Source: Phorcus lineatus
Lineage: Eukaryota; Mollusca; Gastropoda; Trochida; Trochidae
Assembly: GCA_921293015.1 (NCBI GenBank)
Contig: OV121085.1
Location: 17,013,731-17,077,730 of the forward strand
Length of the DNA: 64,000 nucleotides
Reading direction: 5' to 3'
The position numbers and the translations under genes were made by a program. Below, piece by piece: positions 1 to 15,100 of the stretch; position 1 is the first letter of the stretch, and each line of letters starts with the position of its first letter. The notes under the pieces were generated by a model that saw only the letters and a list, made by a program, of their open reading frames with translations, was not told the origin of the DNA and did not search any database.

Positions 1-3000
1 AATGCATATCAAGAGTCGTTGAGTGGTAACCTCTTATATTGGTTTGACAAACAGTCCAGTACTTGTATCATTCAGCTTCCAGCTGACATACTGATAACAC
101 ATCGAGAATACTTCTCCTTATGAACCAAACGCCTGCTCTGTTCATTTCAATGAAGGTAACAGAAATAGAAATTCAATTGAAATACATTGATAAAGAGCAG
201 GGTACTTTGTTGAACTGTTGATTCAGTCACCCTCCTACGTACTTTAGCTGCTTGGCTTGAAAATATAGACATAGCACTTCTCACAGTTATTTCCAATGAT
301 CACTGATTGGAATAAATGACTCATACACATCATATTTCTGTACATATGAGTAAAAGTAGGCGACATGCAGTGTTCAGTTAGTTGACCGCCTGTCAGCAAA
401 TTGCTGGTTAATTTTAGATGGGGCTTTTTTCTAATTTGACTAGCTACCCTGCTTTGCTTGTGTGATTTCCAATAAATTAAGTGTCAATTCATGCAGAGCT
501 TTCCATGTTTTTAGAAGGACTGGTTGATTTATGAAATCTAGCCATCCTTGCCAGTAAAGACAGAGCATTTTATACTTAGTCCAGGGCTCCAGATAAGGTG
601 CGTATCTGCGTAAAATACGCACAGGTTATTCAGATATATACGCGTTGAAAAAGAAATCAATGAGTGACTGATACGCACAATTTTCTCAGAATACGATTCA
701 GATATTTGTTTACAGGAGTGATTCAGTGGATTAATGGTATTACTCATGTTTCATACTGAAAGCTTTTAAGGATGTTTTTTAATGATCTTTAAAAACATTG
801 TGAGTCTAAAATGAATATTTTCTGTCCAGTCAGAGTAAGCTCATGCCATAAACTCCTATGCTAACCTCTGTTGTCAAATGAGTCATTCTCGGGCTTGGAG
901 TGAAGGAGCCTGCTTGGATGCAAACAAAGTTATTTGTACAATAAGAATGTCCTTTCAAAGGAAAAGCCTCAAATATTTCCATATGCTTTAGGAGAACTTG
1001 AATTTATTCAACTTGGCACTTTTTAGTCTTCTTCACATTGTCACAGTGACTTAATATAACAATAGAATCATGTTTAAGGGGTTTTTCATTGGTTGTGATT
1101 TGGAGACAGTTTGTGTTTCATCGCTGCTGAGGAAATTCACTGGAAACTCAAGAAGTGCTCATATTAGAACAGAGGTTAGCTCAGGATTTATTGACTTAAG
1201 CTACCTTAGTCGGGAGAGGATGGTAAGCCTGTCATTGGAGCATGCATCTCTAAGTCCTGCAAATCGGCAATTTAGAATAATTGATACTAGGATCAATTAT
1301 GTCTTAAGTGTTGAGGGGATACATTTGTTACAAGAAAGCCAAATTTGTATTAAGGAGATTCTAAGAAATATTTGTGTATCAATGTGTTTAATCATTAATG
1401 CATGGTATAGAACTTTCTTTTCAAGTTTAATGCACAGATATACATTCCTGGCAAACTTGCATAAGTATATTTCTTTTTAGCTAGGTTGGCATTAGACAAA
1501 GTACATTTGAATATTTGCTGTGTTGAAAATGTTTCATAAGAACCAGGTTAGTTTCATCTATATTGAGCCAAGGTTTTTTCCCTTGCATCTGCTATACACT
1601 GAGAGCTGGACCGGGAGAAGGAGACTTGTCGTCAGTCTATAAGCCTGTGATCGTTGAAGCATCTCTCTGTAGGGGACGTGTGTCTGTCATAGTGTGTGTA
1701 TACAGACTCCAACACTCGTCTTACGGTGTAAGAAATAAGCGTTTTATTATGTCCGATGTTATAGAGGCCTTCTGACTCATACCTAAACAGAAGGGATGTG
1801 TTTTTAACATATTTTTGAGGAGATGGAAGAAATATTCGAACATCAGATGATTCATAAAGCGTCATATGGATTATGAATATTTCCTTCATGTGAAATTGTT
1901 GATTTAAATCAATGTAGAACTCAACAGAATTAATTGAAATGGATTTCTATCTATGTATCATGTTATAAATATGTATAGACAAAAAATTTTGCAAATTTTT
2001 TAGTTTTATTTCAAATGTGATGAACATGAAGTTTTATATATTTGAGAATCTTCAAATTAACTCTTTGTCTCATTACTTTTTCTTATGAGGTGTTTGAAAA
2101 TTTCTTTACCTAAGGTGACAGAAAATGAAAATTTTTTTTAAAGGCATTTAGATGTTGAAAACATTTACGTTACAACTTCCTTGAGTGTGGAAAATAATCT
2201 TAACTAATTCACAAGTTGAATGGTGACTCAATCTTGAAATAAAGGCCAAAAATATACTCGAAAACTCAATGTTTTCCCAATAGAAAAAGTTGTTGTCAAG
2301 GTTACTTGCTTTTCCAACTAAATTTTTTATATTTCACAACAAATTTAACCTGATGAAGCGGAAACAAGTCCTGAAGCTTGTGTAGGAAATAAAATGTTTA
2401 TTCCTCGACAGTTAATGTGCTAGTTAAAGGGGCATAGCAAGTTTTTTTAGTGAACGTAATCATACAAAAATAATTGTTTCCAATTGTGAAAAGAATTCTC
2501 TAAAAAAGCAGTTTTTAAATGAATGTTCAATGACCCGTTATGCTATGCAAATCCATTTTCCTACCACAAATGATTAAAAGGTGTCACAGGTTTCTGCTTG
2601 AGGCTTGATTGTTTCCACTACAATTGAATATACAGTGGGTCGAGTAAAGAGATGTTTTAATCCTCTGAAGGTATGAACTTATGTTTAATGGGAAATAAAT
2701 TTTCGAGAAATAAATCTTTTGAAAAATATGCTTCTGCTCCTTTAAAGATCAAATTTGTAAAATTGTGTATGTTTCTTCAATTGTCCCAGGGTAACAGTAT
2801 GGGGAAACCTTTAATTCCAGTTGCTGACCCTCATCCCCTATTGTAGTATGCACAAAGGGTTTGATGGAGTGGGCATTGTCCGTAATCAGTCCTGACAGCA
2901 AATTAGACCCTGCTTGTTGCCTAAGCAGCTTTAGACAGATTAGATGAAGGGGGCCCTATTTGCTTGCTTAGAGAACTGACAATCAATATGAAATTTGTCA

Positions 3001-5958
3001 GTCTAAACCTTGTACCTGGTCGCCTACGTTGGACACAAATATTTTGTTTGTTTTACGTTCGTGTGTTTCCGATACTGTTAGCAAATTCCCTTATACATGT
3101 TGATGTTTTTTTCTCCCAAATCTTACACTATAGACTGTTTCGTGGTGCTTGAACTATTTTTTTCTTCAATTGGTTTATGATCAAGACTGATAAAGATGAA
3201 TCTTTCTTTACCGATTCCTTGAACATCACCTTTGACCAATGTGATAGTGTAGCTAGGCTTATATAAATATTTTGTAAGAATTTGTGTATGTCAACTGTTT
3301 TTCAGTAACAATTAGTCTTCATGTACATATTTCCAATAAATATGCTTCTTGCAATACAAGGACATGTTCTTTTAGCATAAACATTCAACTATTTATCTTT
3401 TGAGACAGCAATTAAAGAGGCAAAAGTTGAAGTGTTGCTTGCTTTAAGAAAAAGGAATGATTTTAGGTTTTTTTAGACCTTTAATCAATATTTTTAAATA
3501 AAATTTGAAAATGAGAAAGTTGTTTCTCCGGAACAAAGAGTCGATTCAGGTTTTCAGTATTCCTGGCATTTCATTAAATAAATTAGAGGTTTAACAATGC
3601 AATCTTTATTGTTTTATTGTTTAAAGTGTATTTTGTCAGGTTTGCTAACATTAAGCTTGTTACTGCTGATGTTTGAATTCTACATCTGCCATATTGTCCC
3701 CAACAAAATTTAAAAAGCAGTTTGGAAATAAAACACAGCTGAAGAGGTCAACGTTGTGTTAGCAAAGCAAAACTCAATGGCAAACATCTGTTGAGGGGCA
3801 CATGTTCTAAATTTTTGCATACCACTACTGCTTTTAAGGTGTTTGAATGTTTATATATACATTCTCCAGTGTTGCATGTGTTTTTGCTACGCACAGAATT
3901 ACAATGTCTCTCCATTGTTTATCAGAATATAAAGGGTTTTACTCAAGGTAGATGTGCTTTAGGGAGTAGATTTTGTTTGTGTGGTTTAACTCTTCCTATG
4001 CATTGGGCAGTTTTAGTTGCCCTTGTTTTTTACATGTCAGAATAATCTTAGTGAATGATATCACAATTTCAACATTTTATTTGAAAAATTTCAATAGGCG
4101 TTGTGTGCATGTGATGTTATTTATTGATCAAATCTTCACTGACTGTTTAAAAATTGATTTTCTTAAACAGGTGTCTGTCGGTTGTAAAATGTGTACAAAA
4201 GGTGTAAAATTAACCGTCCAAATTTATCCATATCAGAGGAAAATTCTTGTACTTTACTATAAAACACATAAAAATTTACACTTACACAGCATACTTTTTG
4301 CCTTTAATGTGGTAGTAAGTGAAAATGGTATATTTTCATAAAGATGTCTTTTTTAATGAGAATCTTATTCAAAGATGAACAAACTTTATGCCCTTAAACT
4401 CTAATGACTTTGAAGATTTAAGATTTCATGAAATGATTTTCTGATTGTTGTTTTGTAAATAAATGGGATAAAGACTTTTGTTTATTTTGTTTAAATAGGG
4501 TGAGATCCAGGAGCAGAGAGTTATGAAATCTGTTTATTTGATAATTTGAAATTAAATTAATGGGAAATAGCAATTTTTTTAGATAATAAAAGTGGTCTCA
4601 CAAAATTGAAGATAAATGTTTCCAATTGAGGACAATGTCTTTAAATTGAAAGAAGCAGTTATCAACTAAATGTATTAACATTATATGTTAAGCTACGCAA
4701 GTCTCTTTCCCTTCCTTAAACAGTTAAAAGGTGTTCAAATATAAATGGCCGCCACTTAGATACTTGATTATTTCCTCAATAACTACAAATGATGGGTTTG
4801 ATAAATGAGTTGTTTTGACCCTCTGAGGGTAATATATTTAACATAAACTAATGTTTTTGGGGGAAAATGACCAAAGTGAATCTTCGAAAAGTTTGTTACT
4901 GGCTCTCAAATGTAATATTTCTGATGTTCATATTTCAACCAATTTTTGTTTTGTTTTGCAACCATTGGTTATGTCACATTGACATGATCAAATATGCAAC
5001 AACATTTGACAAGATAAATTTTTACATGATATTGAAACACATCGCCATCTGTTGACTGACTTATATATAGCCATTTGTTGCCATTATTCACAAAACAATC
5101 ATTTCAATGCATAAAACATTTGTCATGATTTTTCTCATTTTAAGTGAATTATTGAAGTGGAGATGTATATTATAGAATCACACTTAGAATAAACATTTTC
5201 TAATAACATCTCCTTTACCAACTAAAGTTTAATGAAGGTGTCAGTGGATTAAATCTACTTGCAATAATAATAATAATAATAATAATAACCATGAAGATGT
5301 CTTTAGATGTGTAATATTTCTAGTTTATTCGTGATTTCTGAACTTCTTCTCATCTTATCATCAGAAATATGGTCAGAAAAATTATATTTAATGTATCTCA
5401 AAGTTTTGTACAGTGGTCATTCATAGGTTTCACAACAATGCATATTCAACATGTTGTTGCAGGCATTCCTCCTGCCAGTTTGAAAGATTATATGTATCTT
5501 ACTTGTTTAGTTGTTTTCTCTCCAAAAGGTCTGACAACAGCCTGTACAGAAGCATGTTCAGTTAACATATGGTGCAGTCAATAACTGGTCATTCACTTAC
5601 CAATCATTATGAAATTTTTCACTTGAGTTACTTGACCCTAACTACTGATACCTTAGGAATGTACATTAGATCACTTGGTTGTATGGGCTGTTCTCAGACA
5701 AATATCAAGAAGATACCCTCCAAAGTTCATATCCAATATTTTAAATATGTATGTCAATTTTTTCAGACTGTCTTCCCACAATTGTAGTATAGAGACATTT
5801 CAATTGACAGCAATAAGAAACTGAAATGCCGCTGCAAATGAATATTCATATACACGAAGCTTCTACAATTTTAGGATACAAATTCCCTCAGGTAGCAGGA
5901 TGTAGACTTGCATGTTGCCATCTTATCAAAGCATTCAACCGTTGTGTCTGTGTTACAG
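1..5958. other. AT-rich flank and/or 5' intron of WDCP, no supported gene
   Basis: The open frames here are short, AT-rich and low in information, and none resembles the missing N-terminus of WDCP, whose first recovered exon begins at 5959. I see no splice-flanked, GC-richer segment of the kind that marks the real exons further on. The stretch is best read as a large 5' intron of WDCP or as intergenic sequence. Apart from a short AAT microsatellite it holds no repeat I can define. Confidence 0.6.
5263..5288. repeat. (AAT)n microsatellite
   Basis: An uninterrupted AAT trinucleotide run of about 8 to 9 units in the AT-rich flank. Confidence 0.9.
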
Positions 5959-6119
5959 TAATGTCCAGAGCCTGCACTGGAGCAGTGATGTAGATGGCGA
6001 CACCTGCTTCCTGTGCGCAATACATCAACAGAACGTCACCGTCTGGAAAGTGACAGGCTCCGCCCCCAAACTTGGATTCAAACAAGTCCGCAAGATCAAT
6101 GTTAAACCCATTCCGCAAG
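5959..6119 (+). CDS. WDCP: WDCP exon (first visible): propeller strand
   Basis: The acceptor ends ...tgttacag and the donor is gtgagt. The exon carries SLHWSSD...NVTVWKVTGSAP, matching the human segment ending HVTVWQLCP. It enters with one base completing a codon, so an upstream coding exon must exist; it was not found in 1-5950. It leaves after one codon base. Confidence 0.93.
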
Positions 6120-9100
6120 GTGAGTGTACTTCTTTGACCTTGTTTTCTTTTAACCATTAATTTGATATTTGGATTGGTGTTTTAGTTCAAGCTTTGCTGA
6201 CAGGTTTCACCACAATGTGGTACTTTATTGGTTTTGCATGCTTTCTCCCTTGTAAAGTATCAACTGCATCATTTATGACATTGTTTAGAGCTTAAAAGAA
6301 ACAAATCATTTATATTTGTAAAACCCTAAGTTCATGTCAACCCATTTCATGGTGAATTAACATTGTTTCTATAAAGACAAGTTACAGTTAAGCTATTTTT
6401 ACAAGAAGTTTGCTAGTTCCGATCTTCATTGCCAACAGGTTTCACATCAATGTACAACCACATGGTTTTTAAAGTCTTTCTTTCTTCGTCCTCAACTGAT
6501 TCAATCTTTTTACAACATTCAGGACTTCATGTAAACTGTGTCTGTTTTAACAAGATCTGTAGCTACTTCAAACCCTTTTGCTGACAATACACAGTGATGA
6601 TATACTGGGGGGTTAATTTTTGCGCTTTTCACGCAAAGCCATAATGCGCAAATAATAAAACATCGCGAAATATTATGAACATGAAGAAAAACAATTACAG
6701 ACAAGTAAATCGGTTAACACATTTTATTACTCACAGGAATGTTTTGTTGGTTCATTAATGACGAGTCACTAATTAGAGCTCTTAAAAGTATGTACGCCGA
6801 TATGCACAATGTTTGTCACGTGTCGAGGTCACATACGGGTCAATGACTTTGTTAACAAAACGTAACATGGACGTAGCAATTACATGAGAACCGACAGGTA
6901 ATTACTACTAGTATCACTGTAATCTTTTTCTGCAAGGTGCATGTAGTTTTGCTCACCAAATTTTTGCTATTGCTTAGTCGATATGAGCCAAAATTAAACC
7001 ATGCGAATCAGTCATTTTTTATGTTTGAGCGAAAATAACACCCCACAAAAATAAATTATTTTACAGTGACTTTCTACTTGTTGTCATGACTAACTGCAAA
7101 TATCAGAGCTTCATGTTACCAAGCCATCTCTATGCAGTACCCTTGTTGTGTTCCTACAGGATGTCTGTGGCACCCCGAGAAGGAGGTGCTGTGTCTGCTG
7201 GGGCGACATCAGTGCAGCTTCTACTTCAGACATCTCGCCAACAAGAGCAGCTATGCATTCCCACAGCTTGAGAGGTAGGATATGTATTTGAATCTCCTAA
7301 CTGTTAGTCTCTGGATAACTTCCACTGCAAGTCATAACTTGTGCCTTTAATATGAGCCTTGCTGCATGTAAAAGTTGTGTTGGTTTTTTGTGAGCGCTCT
7401 CGTCACTGATTTATAGTAAAAAACATCTGGAGCTATCTTTGACTATCAAGTTGGGGTGGAGTAAGCTGAAGAGGTGGCACAGAAATGTGACAAATGCAAC
7501 AAGGCTTAAATTTTACAGTTGTTGAGAGTGGCATTAGTTATATATATCAATTTCATATTGCAGATATTAAAAGGAAGTTTACACAAAAAATCAGTTCAGT
7601 GACTTATGCTTTTAACCTTGTAAGGTATGGTTTGACTATGATTTCCTTGCTTTCCTCTTGAGCTTGCTAAACATGGAGTCTTAAATTGTTCAGATTGAAA
7701 ATGTTTCTCTATATCATTAAGGAGCAATTAACTGTTTAAGTCATTCTCAAAGTTGGTTTTACAGAAATCAAATGGGTTTAATGAATTTTCACAATTAAAT
7801 ATCAAAATCTAAATACATAAACATCACCTTTGTGAAAATAAAGAAGTTGATCATTCACAAAATCCCTATGAAAATCAAAGATCAACAAATCCAGACTAAC
7901 ACTAAAGAATGTTCAATGCAGAATTTCAGCCAGTCTTTTTATGGCACTGAAGCGAAAGTGGATTTCAAATTTCACAGAATTTATAAATCTATCCTGTTTC
8001 TAATGCTGGTTGTATCCACAAGTTTGTTGACCCAGCATTTTATATAATTGACATTGCTTGTACCAGGTGGAAAGAGCAGAGGTACCCATTAGGCTTATAC
8101 ACAGATCAATGGCAGCTTTGTTCTGTATTATCAAATCTGAAGACATCAATACCTAAATTGATTGTTTTCTGATATAGACTCTTGGACGGTATGATCTTTA
8201 AACCTGACTACTTCAGGAAAATGAATGAAGTAAAAGTTGTTTTGCAATTTTACAAAAAGTATACACAAAACTATGTTTCTAATAATAGGAGGTAATGGAA
8301 ATGTTTTTTTCTTGAATAACATGAACAGTGACAACTCGTTAAGTAAAATGCCATGGGGCCTTAAAAAATATATTTATCCAAGAATTTTAATTATGTAATT
8401 TGAATTCTGTTGAAATGTTGAAAAGAGACATTACTCATCCAGTCTTTACTTAACGAGTTGAAACTGTCTATCATTAAAATCAACATATCTAAAGTTCAGT
8501 TCATTTTATGTTTACTGTATGATCCCATAAGACTATTGAGATCAAAACTATACAATTAATTAATTATTATCTCTCCTAAGTGGGAAGATAACATGTGGGT
8601 GCTGGTCAGACGATGGATGTCGCCTGGTACTGTGCGTGGGATCAGTGGTGTTGGTGAGTAGATTATCTTCCTTGATACTTCTGTTTCGAAGTCAATGATA
8701 CGTACGTTACTGATCAATACTCTCTTTTCAGATGAAATAGAGTCATAACTCTTCATACTTTTGTTATTAGTTGAAGATGGAATATGTCATATCATGAAAA
8801 CACACTCGATTTTCTTTAAAAAATCGTTAAAAATATCTACCATACCACTTTCTAACATCATATTGAATGTCGTCTTGAAAAACATCAACAAATTAACAAG
8901 TTTCATTAAGCTAGAAATACATTCATAAACGATCTCTTATGGTCTCATTAGATATTTCTTTTCTCACTGACGTTAATTTTGACAATATGTCAATCAACAT
9001 TCTCTCTGAGACAAGTCCATGAAGGTTTTCCTTCCATAGAAATATTTATTGCTGTTTCAGTTATACACATGGACAGACATTGAGAAATCCATATCAGATT

Positions 9101-12100
9101 TTGCACCAGCAGCCTGGAAAATACCTGGGTGAGTTGATGAATTAGAAAATCTCCACCAAAACCTCCATCCTATCCTCAGTTTTTGGGGAAGAATGAGTTT
9201 GAAACTAGAGTTTTGTGGGCTTTTGCTGTTTTGTGAACATGTTACAAACTTAGACCTAGATGTATATACAAGTTGCACAAACTGTAGTAAATGTCAATTA
9301 TGAACAATAGAACCTTTTTGAAAAAAATTTTTGTTTGTTGTGCACAAGGGTTCATCTAACTTGAACCATCATTTGAGGCCAGTAATTTCACTAAATAACC
9401 TCTAAAAAGTAATTTGAAAAGTTTAATAATTACTCAGTTTCAATATAGTTGTTATTTTTCCATATGTCATTATTTCTCAACAACAATTACTTTATTTTGA
9501 AAAAGACGTATCTTCAGATTTAAACTGAATATTGAAATATCATCCGTATTTTCTTTCTGTTGATCTGTGTTGTGATGATTTCATGACCGCTATGACTAAC
9601 CTAACTTGTGTCTGCATATTTTAGCCGAGCCATGTGCAGGACTCAGTTACTCTCTAAGATAAATCTGGCATGTTTTGCTTCAGGAGAACAACAGTGAATC
9701 TTTTTATGACCTAAATGTTTTAAGATGAATTCAGCTGCTAGCATTCATAGTTTGAAATGTATATCTTTATGGGGAATAGTTTTGAAGCCAAATATTTATT
9801 TGACCTACATTAGTGTTGGGGAAGTAATTAAATTTGCACAAATATTTTACTGGTATTGTCATAACTTCACTATGTGTTGAAATTTGGTTCAATTTAATGT
9901 CTCCCATTAGGCAAAGGAGTTGAAAACATAAGGGTAAAAGAAAAAGCAAACAACAAACAATAACAAAAGATTGCCGTCCTTTATTAAAAATTGGAAATTT
10001 ACCGTATATTACCGTGTATAAGTCGAGTTTTTTATACCAGAAATTGTGGGGTCAAGGAGGGGGGTCGACTTATATATGAGGTAGTAGTTTCAGACAAAAA
10101 AAATCAGAGGTCGAGTGACGATCTGCCGGCCGAAGGAAACGAACAGACGAGATGCAAACCGGAAGCAACGATGTCAAAACGTCAAAATAATGGAATAAAA
10201 TTACTTTAATAATTATTACATACTTAACTGTTTGTTATATATTACCATTAATAGTTAAAAAATATTATAATCCATTGAAATAAATTTTTAATCGACAATT
10301 TTATGGACGTACAGTAACGATTCAAACCGGAAGCCACGATGTCAACACGTTGTCAAAATAATGAAATTAAGTTACTTTAATAATTATTACATACTTTACT
10401 GTTTGTTATATACTGCTATTAATAGTTAAAGCATATTAGAATCTATTGAAGTGCATTTCTAATCGACAATTTTATAAACATTCAGTAACGATGCAAACCG
10501 GAAGCCACGATCTCAACACGTTGTCAAAATAATGAAATTAAGTTACTTTAATAATTATTACATACTTTACTGTTTGTTAGTACTATTTATAGCTAAAAAA
10601 TATTATAACCTTATATATAATACATTTCTAATTGACAATTTTATAGACAGACCGTTAATTACGATTCCAACTACGACATGCTTATCGATCAATATGGCGA
10701 GTGTTTCATAACAAGTCATATGACCTGGGCCAATGAGATTCTACGATCATTCATACACATAGGAACCGGTGAAACATGAGATTGATCCTCCTGATATATA
10801 CGATGTTTTAACGTTTTGCCAAAACAAAAGCGTAATATTCAAATCTTTTTAAATCTTGGTAAACTAGTGTTATCTTTACAATTTTAATTTACATTCAGTA
10901 CATATATTGACGAACGCATCCAGTAATTATATCAGCTTTGATCTGCATTGTATCAAATTAACAATACCGGTAATTGATTTGGAAATAGCGTTTGTCCTTA
11001 TTTACTAGGTAACAATTAAACAATTCACCGCAATTTCCGAGAAAAGCAGTGAGAGAGGTTACGACAGAATCACATACAGGCATTTTTATGTTAGCGCGAT
11101 TTGTCACATGTTATACTGAAGTGTAGTCACATCGGAAATATTATCGGCACGAATTTTATCATGTACCCCTACCTCTTTAGTTAGACGTATATTACCTCGC
11201 TCTCGTGAAAAAATCAATTACTGTTCTAGCTTTCTTTGAATTTGATGAAGACATTAGGTTTGTTTTTCACCGCGTAAAATACTCGGAATTTCACGACTCC
11301 GACTATCAATTTCCGAGAAAAGCAGTGCGAGCATTACATACGGGCATTCTGAATTAGCCAATTAAATTTTTCCATTTGTCTGAGGTCACTTACGGGTACG
11401 AGTTCTTGGTAATGTGCTATAAATAGTTACGGGAATTTCCAAATTTCGTTATGAAAACCGTAACATTAAAATTGAGTTAGAAACCGAATGCTACGCACGA
11501 TATGCATATAAATACGTACTTAATGTTTATTGCGCATGGTGTGGCCCAGTAGTTATCATTTTTTACGCCACATTTCATTATAGATGCGTTATTTACTAAT
11601 TACACAAATACGCACTCTAGGTGCAACACTGCGCATGTACCGAGACGTAAATGACACAAAATTTTTTTTTTTTAAAAAGAACAAACACCAGCACACACAT
11701 ATGTATTTTTTATTATTAATATATTTATTACAACAATCTCTTATTAAACAAATGCTTATACTGTATTGCAAAACACTGACGTATTACAACTCACTTTGAA
11801 AATTACCGATACATCAACTTACCGTAACTAAATCTCTCAACTTGCCGCGTGTTTCATGTCGACCTGCCTCCGACCTGTCGACCTGCTATTAGGGGGGTCG
11901 ACTTATAAATGAGGTATATGATTTTGACAGCAATTTGGGGGCCTGAGAAAGGGGGTCGACTTATACACAGGGTCGACTTATACACGGTAATATACGGTAG
12001 GTGTTTTTTTATGTGTGCACAGTTCAAACATATATGGAATACCTGTTTATATAGGTGTCACTACTTGCATGCATTGGATTATTGAATTATTTACTTTCTT

Positions 12101-15100
12101 CTGACATTCGTTATAGTTTCTATTCAGACATAACAGTTACTGTTGTCAGTAAAATACCTGCATATATGTATATTAATTTGGATCTGGGATTGATAGTTTT
12201 CTGAATATCAAATGAATTTTTTTCCATATAACATTTAAAATTACTGTTATCAGTTCATTCATCATATCATAAAAATGCACAATAATAATTAGATTTTGTC
12301 AATGCAAAGTATTTTTATTACTATCAAGTTGGCAGTTTTGACTTGGACTTATTGATAGGTAATAGAATTATTTATGCAGATACAAAACTGTAATGTAAAG
12401 AAAATGAAAAAAACTCAGTGAATGGACAATTAGCATACAACCGCGTAAATCTTTATTTTTATCATGTTGCGAGAAAACTGAATCTTTATGCATTCTGTAA
12501 GAGGATCTTTTGGCTAGCTGTTTGTACAGGATGAATTTAAAGTGGAGCATGTTGATTCTGATTCAGTTTCACTCAGTTTTTATTTTAATGCTGTTAGATA
12601 TTTTAATATTAGTGTCGAGTATGTAAATAGAATTTTTTTTATCGATTGTTTGAATTAAAGTAAGAGATATCATTGGCATAATTTCGATCAATTTTGAATA
12701 TTTTTCTAAAATTTGAATTAAAAATGTCACTTCAAAGCGTCTATTTTGAAAGAATACGAAAGGGGAGGACAATCCACAATGGAAGACGTAGAATGTTTTT
12801 GAGAACGTCTCACTTTAATTGGGTAATGTTTCAGGTGCCTCCTTCGCCTTGCAAAACATTGCCTGATTCAACATATTGGATTAAAAAACATGCATTGTCT
12901 TCCTTTGTTGATGTCTCTATCTTTGTAGATATGGAATTCAAACATTTAGGTATGCAGGACAAATAAGTGATTGTAATTTCAGATTTCTCTACACAATTTG
13001 ATCAATGTAATATTTTAAAAGTCATTCTTATTAAGCAAACTTTAGTCTCATGCAGTCAGTTTATCAAGTTATCAGAGGAGTTAGTGTGATCACCCTCAGA
13101 TGTTTTCTCAATATACACCGCCAAACTAACTGATTTATAGTATTTCTCCTCCAATGTTTCTCGTCTCCTACATATTTTATCAAAATAGAAGGAATTGGAT
13201 TACTTGAATCAAATAATAATTCAAGAATTCACTGACAAAATTGAAGATATGATGAAGGTATGTGTTCTCTATTTCAGACTGGACGGCAGTATTACGTCAA
13301 TCCTCTCTCTGTCCAACAACTCGCTAGTGTGTGCTGCTGAACTGCCTCTAGAGTCCCTGTGTAAACAACAGGACATGTTTCTTGTACCAGGTACCAACCA
13401 AATTTGTCATGAAAACACAGACATTGAGCTCTAGCATTGTCCATAAATCTATTACCCAGCCACAACCTGTAAATGATTTTAGCATAGATTTTTATTTCAA
13501 TGTGTTTGTTTTGACCCACTTGTTATTTAGGAAACTGATTCACGAAAAAAAATTCCTAGGTAATAAATTTAGGTTTATTTGAGGTTTGTCTCTGTATTTT
13601 TTTATTTAATCCCATACTTCTCACTTAAATATATATAACATAAATGAATATGGTAATAATATTGCATGAATAGTTATGGTGGTTTACAAAGATAATTCTA
13701 TATTCATCAGTGGTAATGATAACAACGGTAATTACCAGTAATATGTTTATTAAAAGATCCAAAATCAATTTTTTACGATACTTTTGTCCCAGATGTGAGC
13801 TCTAACAAAGATGAAGGAACTGATCAAGGGGAGATAATCGGTGCTATCAAAGACAAGCAGACCTCCATCAAGGACAGCTTGTTAAACCTGGAAAGAAATC
13901 CACAGGTAAACTGAATTACTTAGTATTGATTTCATTTTAAGCATTGAATGTGTGTGAATCTCTCTTTTTTAATCTGGTGAAATTTGTTGGGATTCCGATC
14001 ACTGATACATGGAATGCAAGCATTTTGCAAATTTGATGGGCACTTTCAAAAGATATAAAAGGAATATGTAAGCTAGTATTATGTTTTTCTAGTGTTGGTT
14101 ATTATTAAAAGACATCTGGTAGCAAGAGTGCAGAACAAGATTTGTTCTGTCCTTAAATTGCTAGGCATCAAGCAAGGAGGCAAGAACTCCCATCTTTTAA
14201 AGGCTTCTGGTATGCTGTGACAAGAAATCAATCCCTTTTTCTTGACTAACCATGTTTTATAGCTTAAGATGAGGTTGAATCATGCTTATATAAATGTTTT
14301 CTACCAAACGAGATGAAATAAACATAGTATTTTTGAAGAAAACACAGATTTTCTTTTTTTTATATATGACCATTATCTTTATATTCAAAATAAAATCAGC
14401 TTGCATATATAACAAATATATACAGTAAGTATGCCTCAGAACAAGCCTGTTATCTCGGTAACAATATTCATGAATGTGTCTATATGTCACAGCAATGTAT
14501 TTGACATCAGAACATTATTGTTATCAGTCGCTAGTCGCTGATAACACAGTTTATTTTCTTTGATGGATCCCAGTATTTCACCACCATTCAAATAATGTCT
14601 ATAGATAAAGTTGCAAATGACAGTGTTCTGTTCTGCAGAGCCTGGTCCAGGACACGTGTCAGCTGGTGGTGATCCAACTACAGGACAAGCTGCAGGACCC
14701 CACCGTCTCCACCTCCATCAATGTACGCGGTCTCATCACTCCAGATGTTCTCGTCCACGAGGTATGTACTGACACACTAACTCTTTTTATCAAAATGGAA
14801 AGGGCTGATGATCTCTTTTGTAACATCATATCAACGAATTCAAGTTTTATATAAATAGCAAACGGAAAGGTCAACAGTCAAAATTAGTATGTTGCTTGTT
14901 AGGGATCTCTTTGAATTGGGAATATCATCCTTCTGTTTATCCCTAAAAGAAATATATTTGTTGGATGTTTGGATGATTGTAATGACTATGGTAATCTGAA
15001 TGGTTTGTTGTCATTGCATCAACTTCTTGTTACAGGGTTGTATTCAAATTCTAACTTATCTTCAAATTGTATGACAGGCTGATTGTATAATAGGAAATTT

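Noticed and set aside
1070..1480. 136-codon open frame in the left flank
   Set aside because: AT-rich, no domain or splice context, composition like the surrounding noncoding DNA.
1..5950. First exon of WDCP inside the window
   Set aside because: No splice-flanked segment resembling the conserved N-terminus (WDCP residues 1-60) was found, so it is assumed to be upstream of the window.
6519..6704. Minus-strand frame shared with 57256-57576
   Set aside because: It is part of the family-2 MITE; shared DNA, not a conserved protein.
11584..11799. Open frame shared with 24863-25048 (both start MRYLLITQIRTLGATL)
   Set aside because: The similarity is due to two copies of the same non-autonomous transposon; the frames diverge after a few codons and lack coding constraint.
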